A stretch of DNA of 29,705 bases, taken from an uncultured Muribaculaceae bacterium. GTDB lineage: Bacteria > Bacteroidota > Bacteroidia > Bacteroidales > Muribaculaceae. A model generated the notes under the pieces. It had not been told where the DNA came from. It did not search any database and worked only from the letters and a program-made list of their open reading frames with translations. Of this stretch, positions 8,446 through 15,554 are shown in pieces. Position 1 is the first letter of the stretch. Each line of letters opens with the position of its first letter. A program made the translations under genes and the position numbers. The stretch is taken from the NCBI GenBank assembly GCA_910578035.1, contig CAJTOB010000039.1:1-29705 (forward strand), given 5' to 3'.

Positions 8446-8713
8446 AAAAACTGAAAGCCTCTTCGCAATACAAGAAAGACTACAAGCGATTCAGAAATAA
8501 TCCTAAGAAAATTGAAAAACTGAACTGCATTCTAAAAAACTCTCCAACGAAGAACCAATACCTGAAGAGTACCACCCACACATACTTTCCGGCAATTACA
8601 ACGGTTATATGGGATGCCATATAGAGACCGATTTTCTATTGATTTGGTTTGATCCAGAGACCGACCAGATAGATTTAGTCCGTCTCAGCTCACACTCAGA
8701 GCTATTTGGCTAA
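8442..8713 (+). pseudogene. YafQ-family mRNA interferase toxin with a -1 frameshift at A_AAA_AAC
   Basis: Read directly, this gene gives only 60 residues (stop at 8622-8624). Its first 33 codons (KKLKASSQYKKDYKRF..., LNCIL) match the start of YafQ toxins. At 8534-8540 the zero-frame codons read ..A AAA AAC. After a -1 shift the frame continues from 8540 to the stop at 8711-8713 as ...LSNEEPIPEEYHPH... and ends RLSSHSELFG. The joined product is 90 residues, the normal family length. By alignment with E. coli YafQ, the residues equivalent to His50, His63, Asp67, Arg83, His87 and Phe91 are all present after the shift; Trp68 is Phe. A single extra A would also restore the frame (K-K-L-S-N). It could be a one-base deletion, a read error in the six-A run, or programmed frameshifting. 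No obvious stimulatory hairpin or upstream Shine-Dalgarno is visible. Confidence 0.75.
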
Positions 8714-8725
8714 TCCTCTGCTGAT

Positions 8726-8781
8726 AAAAAAGTCTCGGACAGAAACCCTTCGATAGGAAGGCTTCTGTCCGAGACTTTTTT
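8726..8781. terminator. Bidirectional terminator between the toxin gene and efp
   Basis: AGTCTCGGACAGAA (8731-8744) pairs perfectly with TTCTGTCCGAGACT (8763-8776), and an inner CCTTC/GAAGG stem (8747-8751 with 8757-8761) extends it. The A run at 8726-8730 and the T run at 8777-8782 serve as U tracts for both strands. The genes on either side converge here. Confidence 0.9.
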
Positions 8782-8808
8782 TCGCAGGCCTTTCAGCCAC
8801 GTACAATT

Positions 8809-9372
8809 TTACTTCACGCGCTCCATGTAGGAGCCGTCGCGGGTATCGACACGAATCTTGTCGCCGATATTGCAGAAAAGGGGCACACGAACTTCGGCAC
8901 CGGTCTCCAATGTTGCAGGCTTGAGTGTGTTTGTGGCGGTATCGCCCTTGATGCCCGGCTCGGTATAGGTAATTTCGAGAGTAACCTTGATAGGCATTTC
9001 GGCATAGAGGACGGTTTCGGTCGAGGCATCGCTCACTACGTCGAGAACATCACCTTCTTTCATGAAAGCTGCGCCTGTCACGAGTTCCTTCTTGATGGGA
9101 ATCTGCTCGTATGTTTCCTGATTCATGAAGATGTCGTCGCCACCTTCGGTGTAAAGGAACTGATAGGGGCGGTGCTCGACGCGCACGTCTTCGAGTTTTT
9201 CACCGATGTTGAAGCGACGTTCCAGAACGCGGCCGTCGACAACGTTTTTAAGTTTTGTGCGCATGAAAGTGTTGCCCTTGCCCGGCTTGACATGGAGGAA
9301 TTCCACGCAGAAGTAGAGCTGGCCGTCCATACGGATGCAAGTGCCGTTTTTGATGTCTTGTGCGTTAATCAT
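8809..9372 (-). CDS. efp: Translation elongation factor P
   Basis: A 187-residue EF-P, which binds ribosomes stalled at polyproline stretches and promotes peptide-bond formation. The N-terminal KOW-like domain carries the conserved loop KPGKGNTF with the tip lysine at residue 32, equivalent to the modified Lys34 of E. coli EF-P. The middle and C-terminal OB-fold domains follow, ending with the family signature GDKIRVDTRDGSYMERVK. Length and motifs are normal. It has its own promoter (9409-9439) and the bidirectional terminator at 8726-8781, so it is probably monocistronic. No lysine-modifying enzyme gene (epmA, epmB or ymfI type) is in the window. Confidence 0.97.
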   Translation of the reverse strand: MINAQDIKNGTCIRMDGQLYFCVEFLHVKPGKGNTFMRTKLKNVVDGRVLERRFNIGEKLEDVRVEHRPYQFLYTEGGDDIFMNQETYEQIPIKKELVTGAAFMKEGDVLDVVSDASTETVLYAEMPIKVTLEITYTEPGIKGDTATNTLKPATLETGAEVRVPLFCNIGDKIRVDTRDGSYMERVK

Positions 9373-9408
9373 ATATGTAGGATTGTGTATTTTCGCAATT
9401 TACGGCTG

Positions 9409-9439
9409 CAAAAATAGTAAAAATCGGCCATATAGCCAA
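9409..9439 (-). promoter_or_regulatory. efp promoter
   Basis: On the minus strand TTTG (complement of CAAA at 9436-9439) and TATTTTTG (complement of 9409-9416) are separated by 19 bases, a full match to the Bacteroidetes primary-sigma consensus. Transcription would begin about 30 bases before the efp start codon. Confidence 0.75.
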
Positions 9440-9548
9440 AATTTTAGTTTATTGTTTAGAAGACAGCTTTCTTATAGAATTTAGGAGTGAAAAAAATGAA
9501 GATAATGGTTCGTTCGCAAATATTTACCGTCACCTTCTAATCCATAAA

Positions 9549-10853
9549 CTATAAACCGACTAACACCTCGAGAGCAGCCTCAATCAGATTGTCCTTACCC
9601 TTCAGGAATGCAGCAGCATCTTCCCGAACAATAATATCAGGCTGTATGCCAAGGCCTACAAATTCGTTTCCATCAGCGTCGACTTCGTGTTTGGTGCATA
9701 TGCAGCAAGCTATGCCGCCGCCCAAGTCGATGAAAATCGGGTTGCCGGAGCTCCCGCCAGTCGGAGTTCCGACAATCTTGCCTCTTCGGGCGCCCCTGAA
9801 TGACACACACAGATCTTCGGCTGAAGAAAAGGTGCAGGCGTCCACCAACAATACAACAGGCTTCCGGTAAATCTCCTTATCCTGAATCGGATCAATCGAA
9901 TCGGCGTCCTGCACATGCCATTCCTTTGGATAGTTCCATGAGCCATGGGCTGCTATATACTTGGGTGAACGCCATTTCCCCTTCGGAATCGGCTCTGTGC
10001 AGAAGTGGCGTATCAAATAGTCGGCATGCAGCGAATTCCCCCCGCTATTGCCACGAATATCTATAATCAGGGCATCGGTCTTTAATATATCATTATACAC
10101 CTCGTCGAAATATGAGCGGCTGAAATCGGAGTTTTGGAAGCTGCCGATTTTCATCAGCCCGACATTTCCTCTCAGGACTTTCAGGTTGATTGTCGAGCTA
10201 TTTGTCTGCAAATCCCACGGAATATCGCGACTGCTCTCTATTGCAAACTCTTTTCCATTTTTGTTTCTGAGCCGGATTTCGCTCACCTTGCTTCTCTTAT
10301 CTTTGGTAAGCTCATACTCTGCAAAGGGTCTATATTCAGACCACTGCGGAGTCGAAGAGGCCATATAAGGCATTATATGCTTCTCTGCATATTCCAGCAC
10401 ATTTTCGCCGTCTATACCCAGAATTTCACATCCAGGTTGCACACCCTGCTCCTGCAACACGGTGCTGTACACGTCTGTGACAAACACCTTGTCGCCTATG
10501 CGTCTGCTTTTCATGGGAAAAGGGCATATCCAATCGTCTGGATTCGAAGGATTGTTCAACTCAAAAACATATGTATGCCCATCGTTGAGCCGTGCACACA
10601 AAGCCTGCATGCCCCTGATAAATTCTTCGTCCGATTGGGTCGACACCAAAGCCGGCATAGCGGCCGAGCATATGCTGTCCCAGCTGAAAGTCAACTTGTC
10701 GTAGAATGCAAAATTGTATTTCACCTCCACACAGAACCGCGACAGAATATACGCTTTTTCGGTGGGAGCAAGCTTAGGCTCGCACGTTCTGCCGTAACTG
10801 AGGGAATTTGCTGCCAGCAGCGATATTCCCAGTATTGCAAGTATCCTTTTCAT
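9549..10853 (-). CDS. Exported S41-family serine protease (C-terminal-processing-peptidase-like)
   Basis: The start is set at 10853, where MKRILAILGISLLAANSL makes a signal peptide. An in-frame extension to 10955 would run into the MATE gene and lacks signal features. The protein has 434 residues. After a helical N-terminal region with LNDGHTYV (typical of S41 proteins) comes a PDZ-like stretch (VQPGCEILGIDGE), then the S41 core: IGSFQNSDFS, DALIIDIRGNSGGNS, and VDACTFSSAEDL holding the nucleophile (Ser343 or Ser344). About 20 residues on is GTPTGGSSGNP, where the usual lysine general base of Ctp proteases is not evident. Residual HGSW and KGKWRSP segments may line the cleft. Substrate is unknown. 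Base composition is less GC-rich than the neighbours. A -7-like box (TATATTTG, 10871-10878) lies just upstream, so it is probably transcribed alone. Confidence 0.85.
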   Translation of the reverse strand: MKRILAILGISLLAANSLSYGRTCEPKLAPTEKAYILSRFCVEVKYNFAFYDKLTFSWDSICSAAMPALVSTQSDEEFIRGMQALCARLNDGHTYVFELNNPSNPDDWICPFPMKSRRIGDKVFVTDVYSTVLQEQGVQPGCEILGIDGENVLEYAEKHIMPYMASSTPQWSEYRPFAEYELTKDKRSKVSEIRLRNKNGKEFAIESSRDIPWDLQTNSSTINLKVLRGNVGLMKIGSFQNSDFSRSYFDEVYNDILKTDALIIDIRGNSGGNSLHADYLIRHFCTEPIPKGKWRSPKYIAAHGSWNYPKEWHVQDADSIDPIQDKEIYRKPVVLLVDACTFSSAEDLCVSFRGARRGKIVGTPTGGSSGNPIFIDLGGGIACCICTKHEVDADGNEFVGLGIQPDIIVREDAAAFLKGKDNLIEAALEVLVGL

Positions 10854-10935
10854 ATCCGAAGAATTATGTGCAAATATACTAATTTTCAAGCAAAAAGCGA
10901 TGCACGCCCCTGACTTTTCACAGGACTCTGTCGAG

Positions 10936-12291
10936 CTAAGAAACTGCTCGGACACGTATTTTGCGAAATATTCGGATGTAGGCCACGGCCATAGCGATGT
11001 CTGTGAGCGCCCACGACACAGGGTAGACCATCATCAGATGGCTGAACTCGCCATCGAAGCCGTGGAAGGCCCAGACCCACAGCAGCCGCAGCACGCATGT
11101 GCCAAATATGGTGATGAGGGCGGGTGTCATGGAGTAGCCCAGGCCGCGCATCGAGGCGCCTGCCATTTCATAATAGCAGGCAATACTCTGAAAAAGAAGC
11201 ACTGTCACCATTCGCTCCGAGGCAAATTGCACAACTCCCGGATCGGTCGTGAATATAGATATGGCTTCATAACGGCACAACACAAGCACCACATTGAGCA
11301 CTAAGGCGCTCACAAGGCTCATTATCAATGCCAGGCCGAAAACTCTACGACACCGGTCGAGCTGACCCGCGCCGAAGTTCTGGCTTGTGAAGGCAACAGC
11401 CGTCTGCCCGAACGCATTGATTACGAAATAACAGTAGACCTCGAAATTTATCGCTGCGGCAGACCCCGCAGACCCGTCGGCGCCGAAAGTATTGATAGCC
11501 GAGAGGATAAACACATTCGAAAACGCGAAAACCGTGCCCTGAAGCCCGGCCGGAAAGCCTATGCCGGCAATCTTGCCAAGCTGCCCGAAGTCGGGGCGCA
11601 TGAAGACCGAGCGCAGACTGAGCCGTATATCGCCTTTCTCGCGCATGAGTATCACAGTTATTATGCCGGCGTTGACAACGTTAGAAATAACCGTGCCCCA
11701 CGCAACTCCGGCCACTCCCATGCCGAAGCCGGCCACCAGAAGAAAATTCAGCCCTACATTGACAAAACCGGCCACAACAAGGCTGTAGAACGGCCTCCGG
11801 GTGTCGCCGACACTTCTGAGAATGGCAGCTCCGAAGTTATATATCACCATAAAAGGCATGCCGATGGAGTAGACCCTGAGATAGAGCACGGCCTGATCGA
11901 GCACGTCGGCAGGGGTGCCTAAAAGCTCGAGAATGGGCCGCGACACCCCCATGCCGATGGCAAACAGCAGCAAGCCGCCAAACACCGCAAGCTGGGCTGT
12001 CGCGCCGACTGCCGCCCGGACACCCGCCGAATTGCGCTGACCGATGCACTTGGCAATGACAACGTTCACACCGACGGCCAGGCCGATAAACATATTCACA
12101 ATCAGGCTTATCACAGGCCCGTTGCTGCCCACGGCCGCAAGAGCCGCGCTGCCCGTAAAGCGCCCTACCACAGCCACATCGACCGAATTGAACGACTGCT
12201 GCAGTATTCCGCTCGCTATCAGCGGCAGAGCAAACACTATCATAGGCCTCGCAAGAGGCCCCTTGAGCATATCAATATTATTACTTGCCAT
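10936..12291 (-). CDS. MATE family multidrug/cation efflux transporter
   Basis: A 451-residue polytopic inner-membrane transporter with the twelve-helix pattern of MATE proteins. Such proteins export cationic drugs or metabolites in exchange for Na+ or H+. The N-terminus (MLKGPLARPMIVFALPLIAS, then NSVDVAVVGRFTGSAALAAV) and the repeat-like second half (FINAFGQTAVAFTSQNFGAG) are family hallmarks. I chose the start at 12291 (MASNNIDMLKG) over the longer frame to 12354, because the extension is Cys/Arg-rich and lies inside the VanZ-like gene. It overlaps the VanZ-like gene by 11 bases, which suggests one operon. The substrate cannot be predicted. Confidence 0.9.
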   Translation of the reverse strand: MASNNIDMLKGPLARPMIVFALPLIASGILQQSFNSVDVAVVGRFTGSAALAAVGSNGPVISLIVNMFIGLAVGVNVVIAKCIGQRNSAGVRAAVGATAQLAVFGGLLLFAIGMGVSRPILELLGTPADVLDQAVLYLRVYSIGMPFMVIYNFGAAILRSVGDTRRPFYSLVVAGFVNVGLNFLLVAGFGMGVAGVAWGTVISNVVNAGIITVILMREKGDIRLSLRSVFMRPDFGQLGKIAGIGFPAGLQGTVFAFSNVFILSAINTFGADGSAGSAAAINFEVYCYFVINAFGQTAVAFTSQNFGAGQLDRCRRVFGLALIMSLVSALVLNVVLVLCRYEAISIFTTDPGVVQFASERMVTVLLFQSIACYYEMAGASMRGLGYSMTPALITIFGTCVLRLLWVWAFHGFDGEFSHLMMVYPVSWALTDIAMAVAYIRIFRKIRVRAVS

Positions 12292-12679
12292 CTTTCGTAC
12301 CCGAAATACCCAGCACGCGCCGCACAGCGGGCGGTGCCGCGAAAAAGGCCACAACTATACCGGCGAGGTCGGCTGCAAAATCGAGCGCGTCGCCCGAGCG
12401 GACCTCCGTGAGAGTGGCCTGAGCAATCTCGTCGAGCACCCCGAAAACAGCACACAGCACGCATATGACAGCCATCACACGCCCGCCCACATTGCGGCTG
12501 CGGTGCGCGCGTTGCCAGTCGAAAGCCGCGGCTCCGGCCATTCCGCCGAACATCACCGCATGTATCACCTTGTCGATATTAGGAATAAGCGGAAGGTCCG
12601 CCCCGTCCATCGGGTCGGCAGTCAAAGTGGCATACAGCACCACCGCCACACAAACCATCGTCGGCCAATACTTCTTCAT
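12281..12679 (-). CDS. VanZ-like membrane protein
   Basis: A 132-residue protein with about four membrane segments. It resembles the VanZ family: DKVIHAVMFGGMAG near residue 35, then FGVLDEIAQATL and R-SGDALDFAADLAGI, which carry the conserved Asp/Glu and Asn/Asp pattern of VanZ domains. The start MKKYWPTMVC at 12679 is preferred over the upstream in-frame Met at 12715. VanZ itself gives low-level teicoplanin resistance by an unknown mechanism, but most homologues have no known function, so none is claimed here. It lies between the M23-like gene (80 bases upstream) and the MATE gene (11-base overlap), probably all in one transcript. Confidence 0.75.
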   Translation of the reverse strand: MKKYWPTMVCVAVVLYATLTADPMDGADLPLIPNIDKVIHAVMFGGMAGAAAFDWQRAHRSRNVGGRVMAVICVLCAVFGVLDEIAQATLTEVRSGDALDFAADLAGIVVAFFAAPPAVRRVLGISGTKDGK

Positions 12680-12726
12680 ATCATCAATGAATAATTTAAA
12701 AGCGACCAACAGCATAATACCATAGC

Positions 12727-12761
12727 TGCAATTATTAATTATTAATTGTTAATTATTAATT
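12727..12761. repeat. AT-rich heptamer-like repeat (TTAATTA)
   Basis: TTATTAATTATTAATTG and TTAATTATTAATTAG form a short low-complexity tract that is partly self-complementary, between the M23-like and VanZ-like genes. It may be a weak hairpin. No other signal is seen. Confidence 0.45.
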
Positions 12762-13608
12762 AGAATGCCACGTAGTCGCCCGGGGCAAGGAGGGCGCCGT
12801 TGTGCCATAGCTCGAAAACGAGCGGGCGGCCTGCGGCCGTGTGGCCTATGCGCTGAGAGGCCGCCACCTTGGCACCCTTGACCACGAAAACATCGTCGAG
12901 GCCCGAGTAGACACTCACAAAATCGTTGGGGTGCTGCACCGTCACCACCGCGCGGCCGTCACCATCGTAATATAGCCCCGTCACAGAGCCGCGATACACT
13001 GCCGACACCGGAAGCACCGCCGGAAACACCGCCGACACGCCTCCCGACGAAAGAGGCTCTACAGTAGCCGTCGACGGAACCGGCGACGCAAAAATCATGC
13101 CCTCGGCCGCAATCGGCGCCAGCACCGACAGATTGAAACGCTCTTCCTCCTCATAGCGGCTCACGAAACGGCGCTCCGCATCGCTCGCACGCGCAAGAGA
13201 ATCGGCCGACACAGCCTCAGCCGGAGCCCCCGGAACCGCTATGCTGTCGGTCTCGCCCTTCATGATAGCCAGCACCGACGACAGATAGGCCTCATTGGCA
13301 TGCATCGCCTGCTCAAGCGAGTCGAGCTTGAGCGCCGTCTCAAGATACTGCGCCCGGAGGTCGCCCCGCAGCGTGCCCGGCACAAAATGACGCAGCGGCG
13401 TAAAAACAATCACCACCCACACAAGCGCTCCAAGAGCCATAAGGGCGGCCGCCGACACAAGGATAACCCTCGCGCGCGTCATACGCACGGTCCAGAGCCG
13501 GTTGAAGGTATTCTCCTTGATAAAATCGAGGCGGAAACGCGCCGGATTCTTATACGAATGCCGCGAATGCCGGTCTACTGCTTTTCTGATATCGTCGGCC
13601 GTTTTCAT
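12760..13608 (-). CDS. Degenerate M23/LytM-like membrane-anchored protein
   Basis: A 282-residue protein with a basic cytoplasmic N-terminus (about 1-42), one membrane helix (about 45-67, VILVSAAALMALGALVWVVIVF), a helical linker, and a C-terminal LytM/M23 fold. The fold is visible in AVYRGSVTGLYYDGDGRAVVTVQH, FVSVYSGLDDVFVVKGAKVA and GHTAAGRPLVFELWHNG. The canonical zinc ligands are absent: there is no upstream H-x(3)-D, and the usual HLHFE is PLVFE. It is therefore probably not a peptidoglycan hydrolase, but may act as a regulator or scaffold as EnvC-type LytM proteins do (inference). The start at 13608 gives the best N-terminus; the longer frame to 13707 would add an implausible extension across the promoter. 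Confidence 0.8.
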   Translation of the reverse strand: MKTADDIRKAVDRHSRHSYKNPARFRLDFIKENTFNRLWTVRMTRARVILVSAAALMALGALVWVVIVFTPLRHFVPGTLRGDLRAQYLETALKLDSLEQAMHANEAYLSSVLAIMKGETDSIAVPGAPAEAVSADSLARASDAERRFVSRYEEEERFNLSVLAPIAAEGMIFASPVPSTATVEPLSSGGVSAVFPAVLPVSAVYRGSVTGLYYDGDGRAVVTVQHPNDFVSVYSGLDDVFVVKGAKVAASQRIGHTAAGRPLVFELWHNGALLAPGDYVAF

Positions 13609-13613
13609 GGCTG

Positions 13614-13644
13614 CAAAATTACGAAAGAATAGTAGAAATTGCAA
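13614..13644 (-). promoter_or_regulatory. Promoter of the M23-like / VanZ / MATE operon
   Basis: On the minus strand TTG (complement of 13642-13644) and TAATTTTG (complement of 13614-13621) are 20 bases apart, a good Bacteroidetes consensus. The predicted start of transcription is only a few bases before the ATG at 13608, so the message may be nearly leaderless. Confidence 0.6.
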
Positions 13645-13679
13645 TAATATCCCGAACCCCCCGCCCGACAACCATGTTA

Positions 13680-13687
13680 TTACTTTG
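13680..13687 (+). promoter_or_regulatory. Possible -7 element of the antiporter gene
   Basis: TTACTTTG differs from TAnnTTTG at one base and lies 57 bases before the aspT start. No -33 element is found at the right distance, so this is only a candidate. Confidence 0.3.
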
Positions 13688-13744
13688 CATGTATCTACAT
13701 AAAGCACATCAACGTTTCATTTAACTCTAAACTACTAAACTAAC

Positions 13745-15448
13745 ATGGACTGGATTCTCGAAACCTTCAGAAACAATCCGTCGATACCGATTTTCCTCAC
13801 AATCGGCATCGGATTCTGGATCGGGAAACTGAAGTACAAGACATTCTCGCTCGGCACAGTCACCTCGGTGCTGCTCGTCGGCGTCCTTGTCGGCCAGATG
13901 GATATACCCATCTCAGGCCCCGTCAAATCAGTGTTCTTCCTTCTCTTCCTCTTCGCCATCGGCTACAGCGTCGGGCCGCAGTTCTTCAGCGCTCTCAAAG
14001 GCTCAGGCATCAAGCAGGTCATCTTTGCCGTCATCATGTGCGCCCTGTGCCTCGGCGTAACAGTCGGTGTGGCGCTCATCTTCGGATATAATCCGGGCGA
14101 GGCTGCGGGCCTCTTCGCGGGCGCCCAGACCATTTCGGCCGTAATAGGTGTCGGCGACGACACTATCCGCACACTCTCGGCCTCCGCCGCCGACAAACAG
14201 AACTGGATCGACCTCGTGCCCGTATGCTATGCCGTGACATACATCTTCGGCACAATCGGCTCGGCATACATTCTTGCCTATGTAGGCCCCGCCATGCTCG
14301 GAGGCCTCGCGAAGGTAAAGGCCCAGACCGTAGAGCTCGAAAAGAGCATGAACGAAAGCTCGCTTACCTCCGACCCCGCCTTTATCAACGCCCTGCGCCC
14401 GGTGGTGTTCCGCGCCTATAAGGCCGACGGCGACTTCTTCGCCACACCCCGCACCATCGCCGAAATCGAAGAAAACATGACCAAACTCGGCCGCCGTATA
14501 TTCGTAGAGCGCGTCCGCACAGCCGGAAAAATCGTCGACGACCCCGCCGATACCACCGCCATCGCCAAGGGCGACGAAGTTGTGCTCAGCGGCCGTCGCG
14601 AATACGTCATTCAGGACGAATCGTGGATTGGCCCCGAAGTAGCCGACGCCGAACTCCTCTCCTTCGCCCTCGAGAAAATACCCGTCATGATAGCAACCGA
14701 TCGCTGCAACGGCATCACCGTCGACGCACTCCGAGCCCTCCCCGAAATGAAAGGCGTTGCAATCGCTGCCGTCACCCGAGGCGGACAACCCCTGCCCGTT
14801 CTCGCTCAGACCAAGCTGATACGCGGCGACATGGTGACCCTCACAGGCCTCAAACGCGAGGTCGACGCCGCCGCAAAAGCCATCGGATATGCCGACCGCC
14901 CCTCAAAGACAAGCGACATGGTCTTCGTCGGCCTCGGCATCTTCATCGGCGCACTCATCGGTGCCATCACCATACACCTCGGCGGAATACCCGTGAGCCT
15001 CAGCACATCCGGCGGCGCACTCATCGCAGGGCTCATATTCGGCTGGCTACGCTCAAAGCACCCGACATTCGGCCATATCCCCGACGCAGGCGTATGGCTG
15101 CTCAACAACCTCGGCCTCAACATGTTTATAGCCGTCATCGGCATCACCGCAGCCCCCACCTTCATCAGCGGCATAAAGGAAGTAGGCCCGATGCTCTTCG
15201 TGGCAGGCATCATATGCACCTCTCTGCCCCTCATCATCGGAGTTTTCCTCGGTGCGAAAGTATTCAAATTCCACCCCGCCATAAACCTCGGCTGCTGTGC
15301 CGGTAGCCGAACCACCACAGCCGCCCTCGGCGCAATCCAGGAAAGCCTCAACTCCACCGTGCCCGCCCTCGGCTACACCATCACCTACGCCATCGGCAAC
15401 ACCCTCCTCATTCTCATGGGCGTAGCCATCACCCTCATCTGCGCGTAA
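13745..15448 (+). CDS. aspT: Aspartate:alanine antiporter (AspT family)
   Basis: A 567-residue inner-membrane exchanger of the AspT/YidE/YbjL family. It brings in aspartate and exports alanine. The net charge movement, with aspartate decarboxylation inside, creates a proton-motive force. The first membrane domain spans about residues 10-190 (IGIGFWIGKL, FFLLFLFAIGYSVGPQFF, GLFAGAQTISAVIGVGDDTI). A soluble middle with two TrkA-C-like domains covers about 210-380 (GRRIFVERVR...KGDEVVLSGRREYV and TLTGLKREVDAAAKAIG). The second membrane domain follows (about 393-567; GGALIAGLIFGW, NNLGLNMFIAVIG, GCCAGSRTTTAALGAIQE). The length matches characterised AspT (543). Its partner enzyme is the next gene, 106 bases downstream, which makes the substrate assignment stronger than sequence alone. 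Confidence 0.92.
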   Translation: MDWILETFRNNPSIPIFLTIGIGFWIGKLKYKTFSLGTVTSVLLVGVLVGQMDIPISGPVKSVFFLLFLFAIGYSVGPQFFSALKGSGIKQVIFAVIMCALCLGVTVGVALIFGYNPGEAAGLFAGAQTISAVIGVGDDTIRTLSASAADKQNWIDLVPVCYAVTYIFGTIGSAYILAYVGPAMLGGLAKVKAQTVELEKSMNESSLTSDPAFINALRPVVFRAYKADGDFFATPRTIAEIEENMTKLGRRIFVERVRTAGKIVDDPADTTAIAKGDEVVLSGRREYVIQDESWIGPEVADAELLSFALEKIPVMIATDRCNGITVDALRALPEMKGVAIAAVTRGGQPLPVLAQTKLIRGDMVTLTGLKREVDAAAKAIGYADRPSKTSDMVFVGLGIFIGALIGAITIHLGGIPVSLSTSGGALIAGLIFGWLRSKHPTFGHIPDAGVWLLNNLGLNMFIAVIGITAAPTFISGIKEVGPMLFVAGIICTSLPLIIGVFLGAKVFKFHPAINLGCCAGSRTTTAALGAIQESLNSTVPALGYTITYAIGNTLLILMGVAITLICA

Positions 15449-15450
15449 TG

Positions 15451-15522
15451 GGCGGCTGAGCTGTTGGGCTGACAGGCGGCTGAGCTGACAGGCTGACAGG
15501 CGGCTGGGCTGACAGGCTGATA
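15451..15522. repeat. Three-copy 24-bp tandem repeat between aspT and asdA
   Basis: Copies start at 15451, 15475 and 15499. Each begins GGCGGCTG and ends GGCTGACA or GGCTGATA. Copies differ by one to four bases. The tract begins 3 bases after the aspT stop codon and lies outside any coding frame on the plus strand. Copy number could vary between strains. Confidence 0.85.
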
Positions 15523-15528
15523 AGCAGC

Positions 15529-15550
15529 ATAATTCATAATTCATAATTCA
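15529..15550. repeat. Short AT-rich repeat (ATAATTC units), second copy
   Basis: The same 20-base core as at 15-34 in the window. It directly precedes the asdA start codon and may supply the unstructured A/T-rich leader favoured for translation in Bacteroidetes (inference). Confidence 0.6.
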
Positions 15551-15554
15551 AAAA

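Noticed and set aside
10854..10955. N-terminal extension of the S41 protease
   Set aside because: The extension overlaps the MATE gene and hides the signal peptide, which begins properly at 10853.
12727..12761. AT-rich palindromic tract as a terminator
   Set aside because: The stem would be made of A-T pairs only and alternative pairings are many; the genes on both sides appear to be co-transcribed.
15053..15544. Minus-strand frame encoding an 8-residue repeat (LSACQPSR-like) across the 24-bp tandem repeat
   Set aside because: Mostly antisense to aspT; the peptide repeat follows automatically because 24 is a multiple of three.
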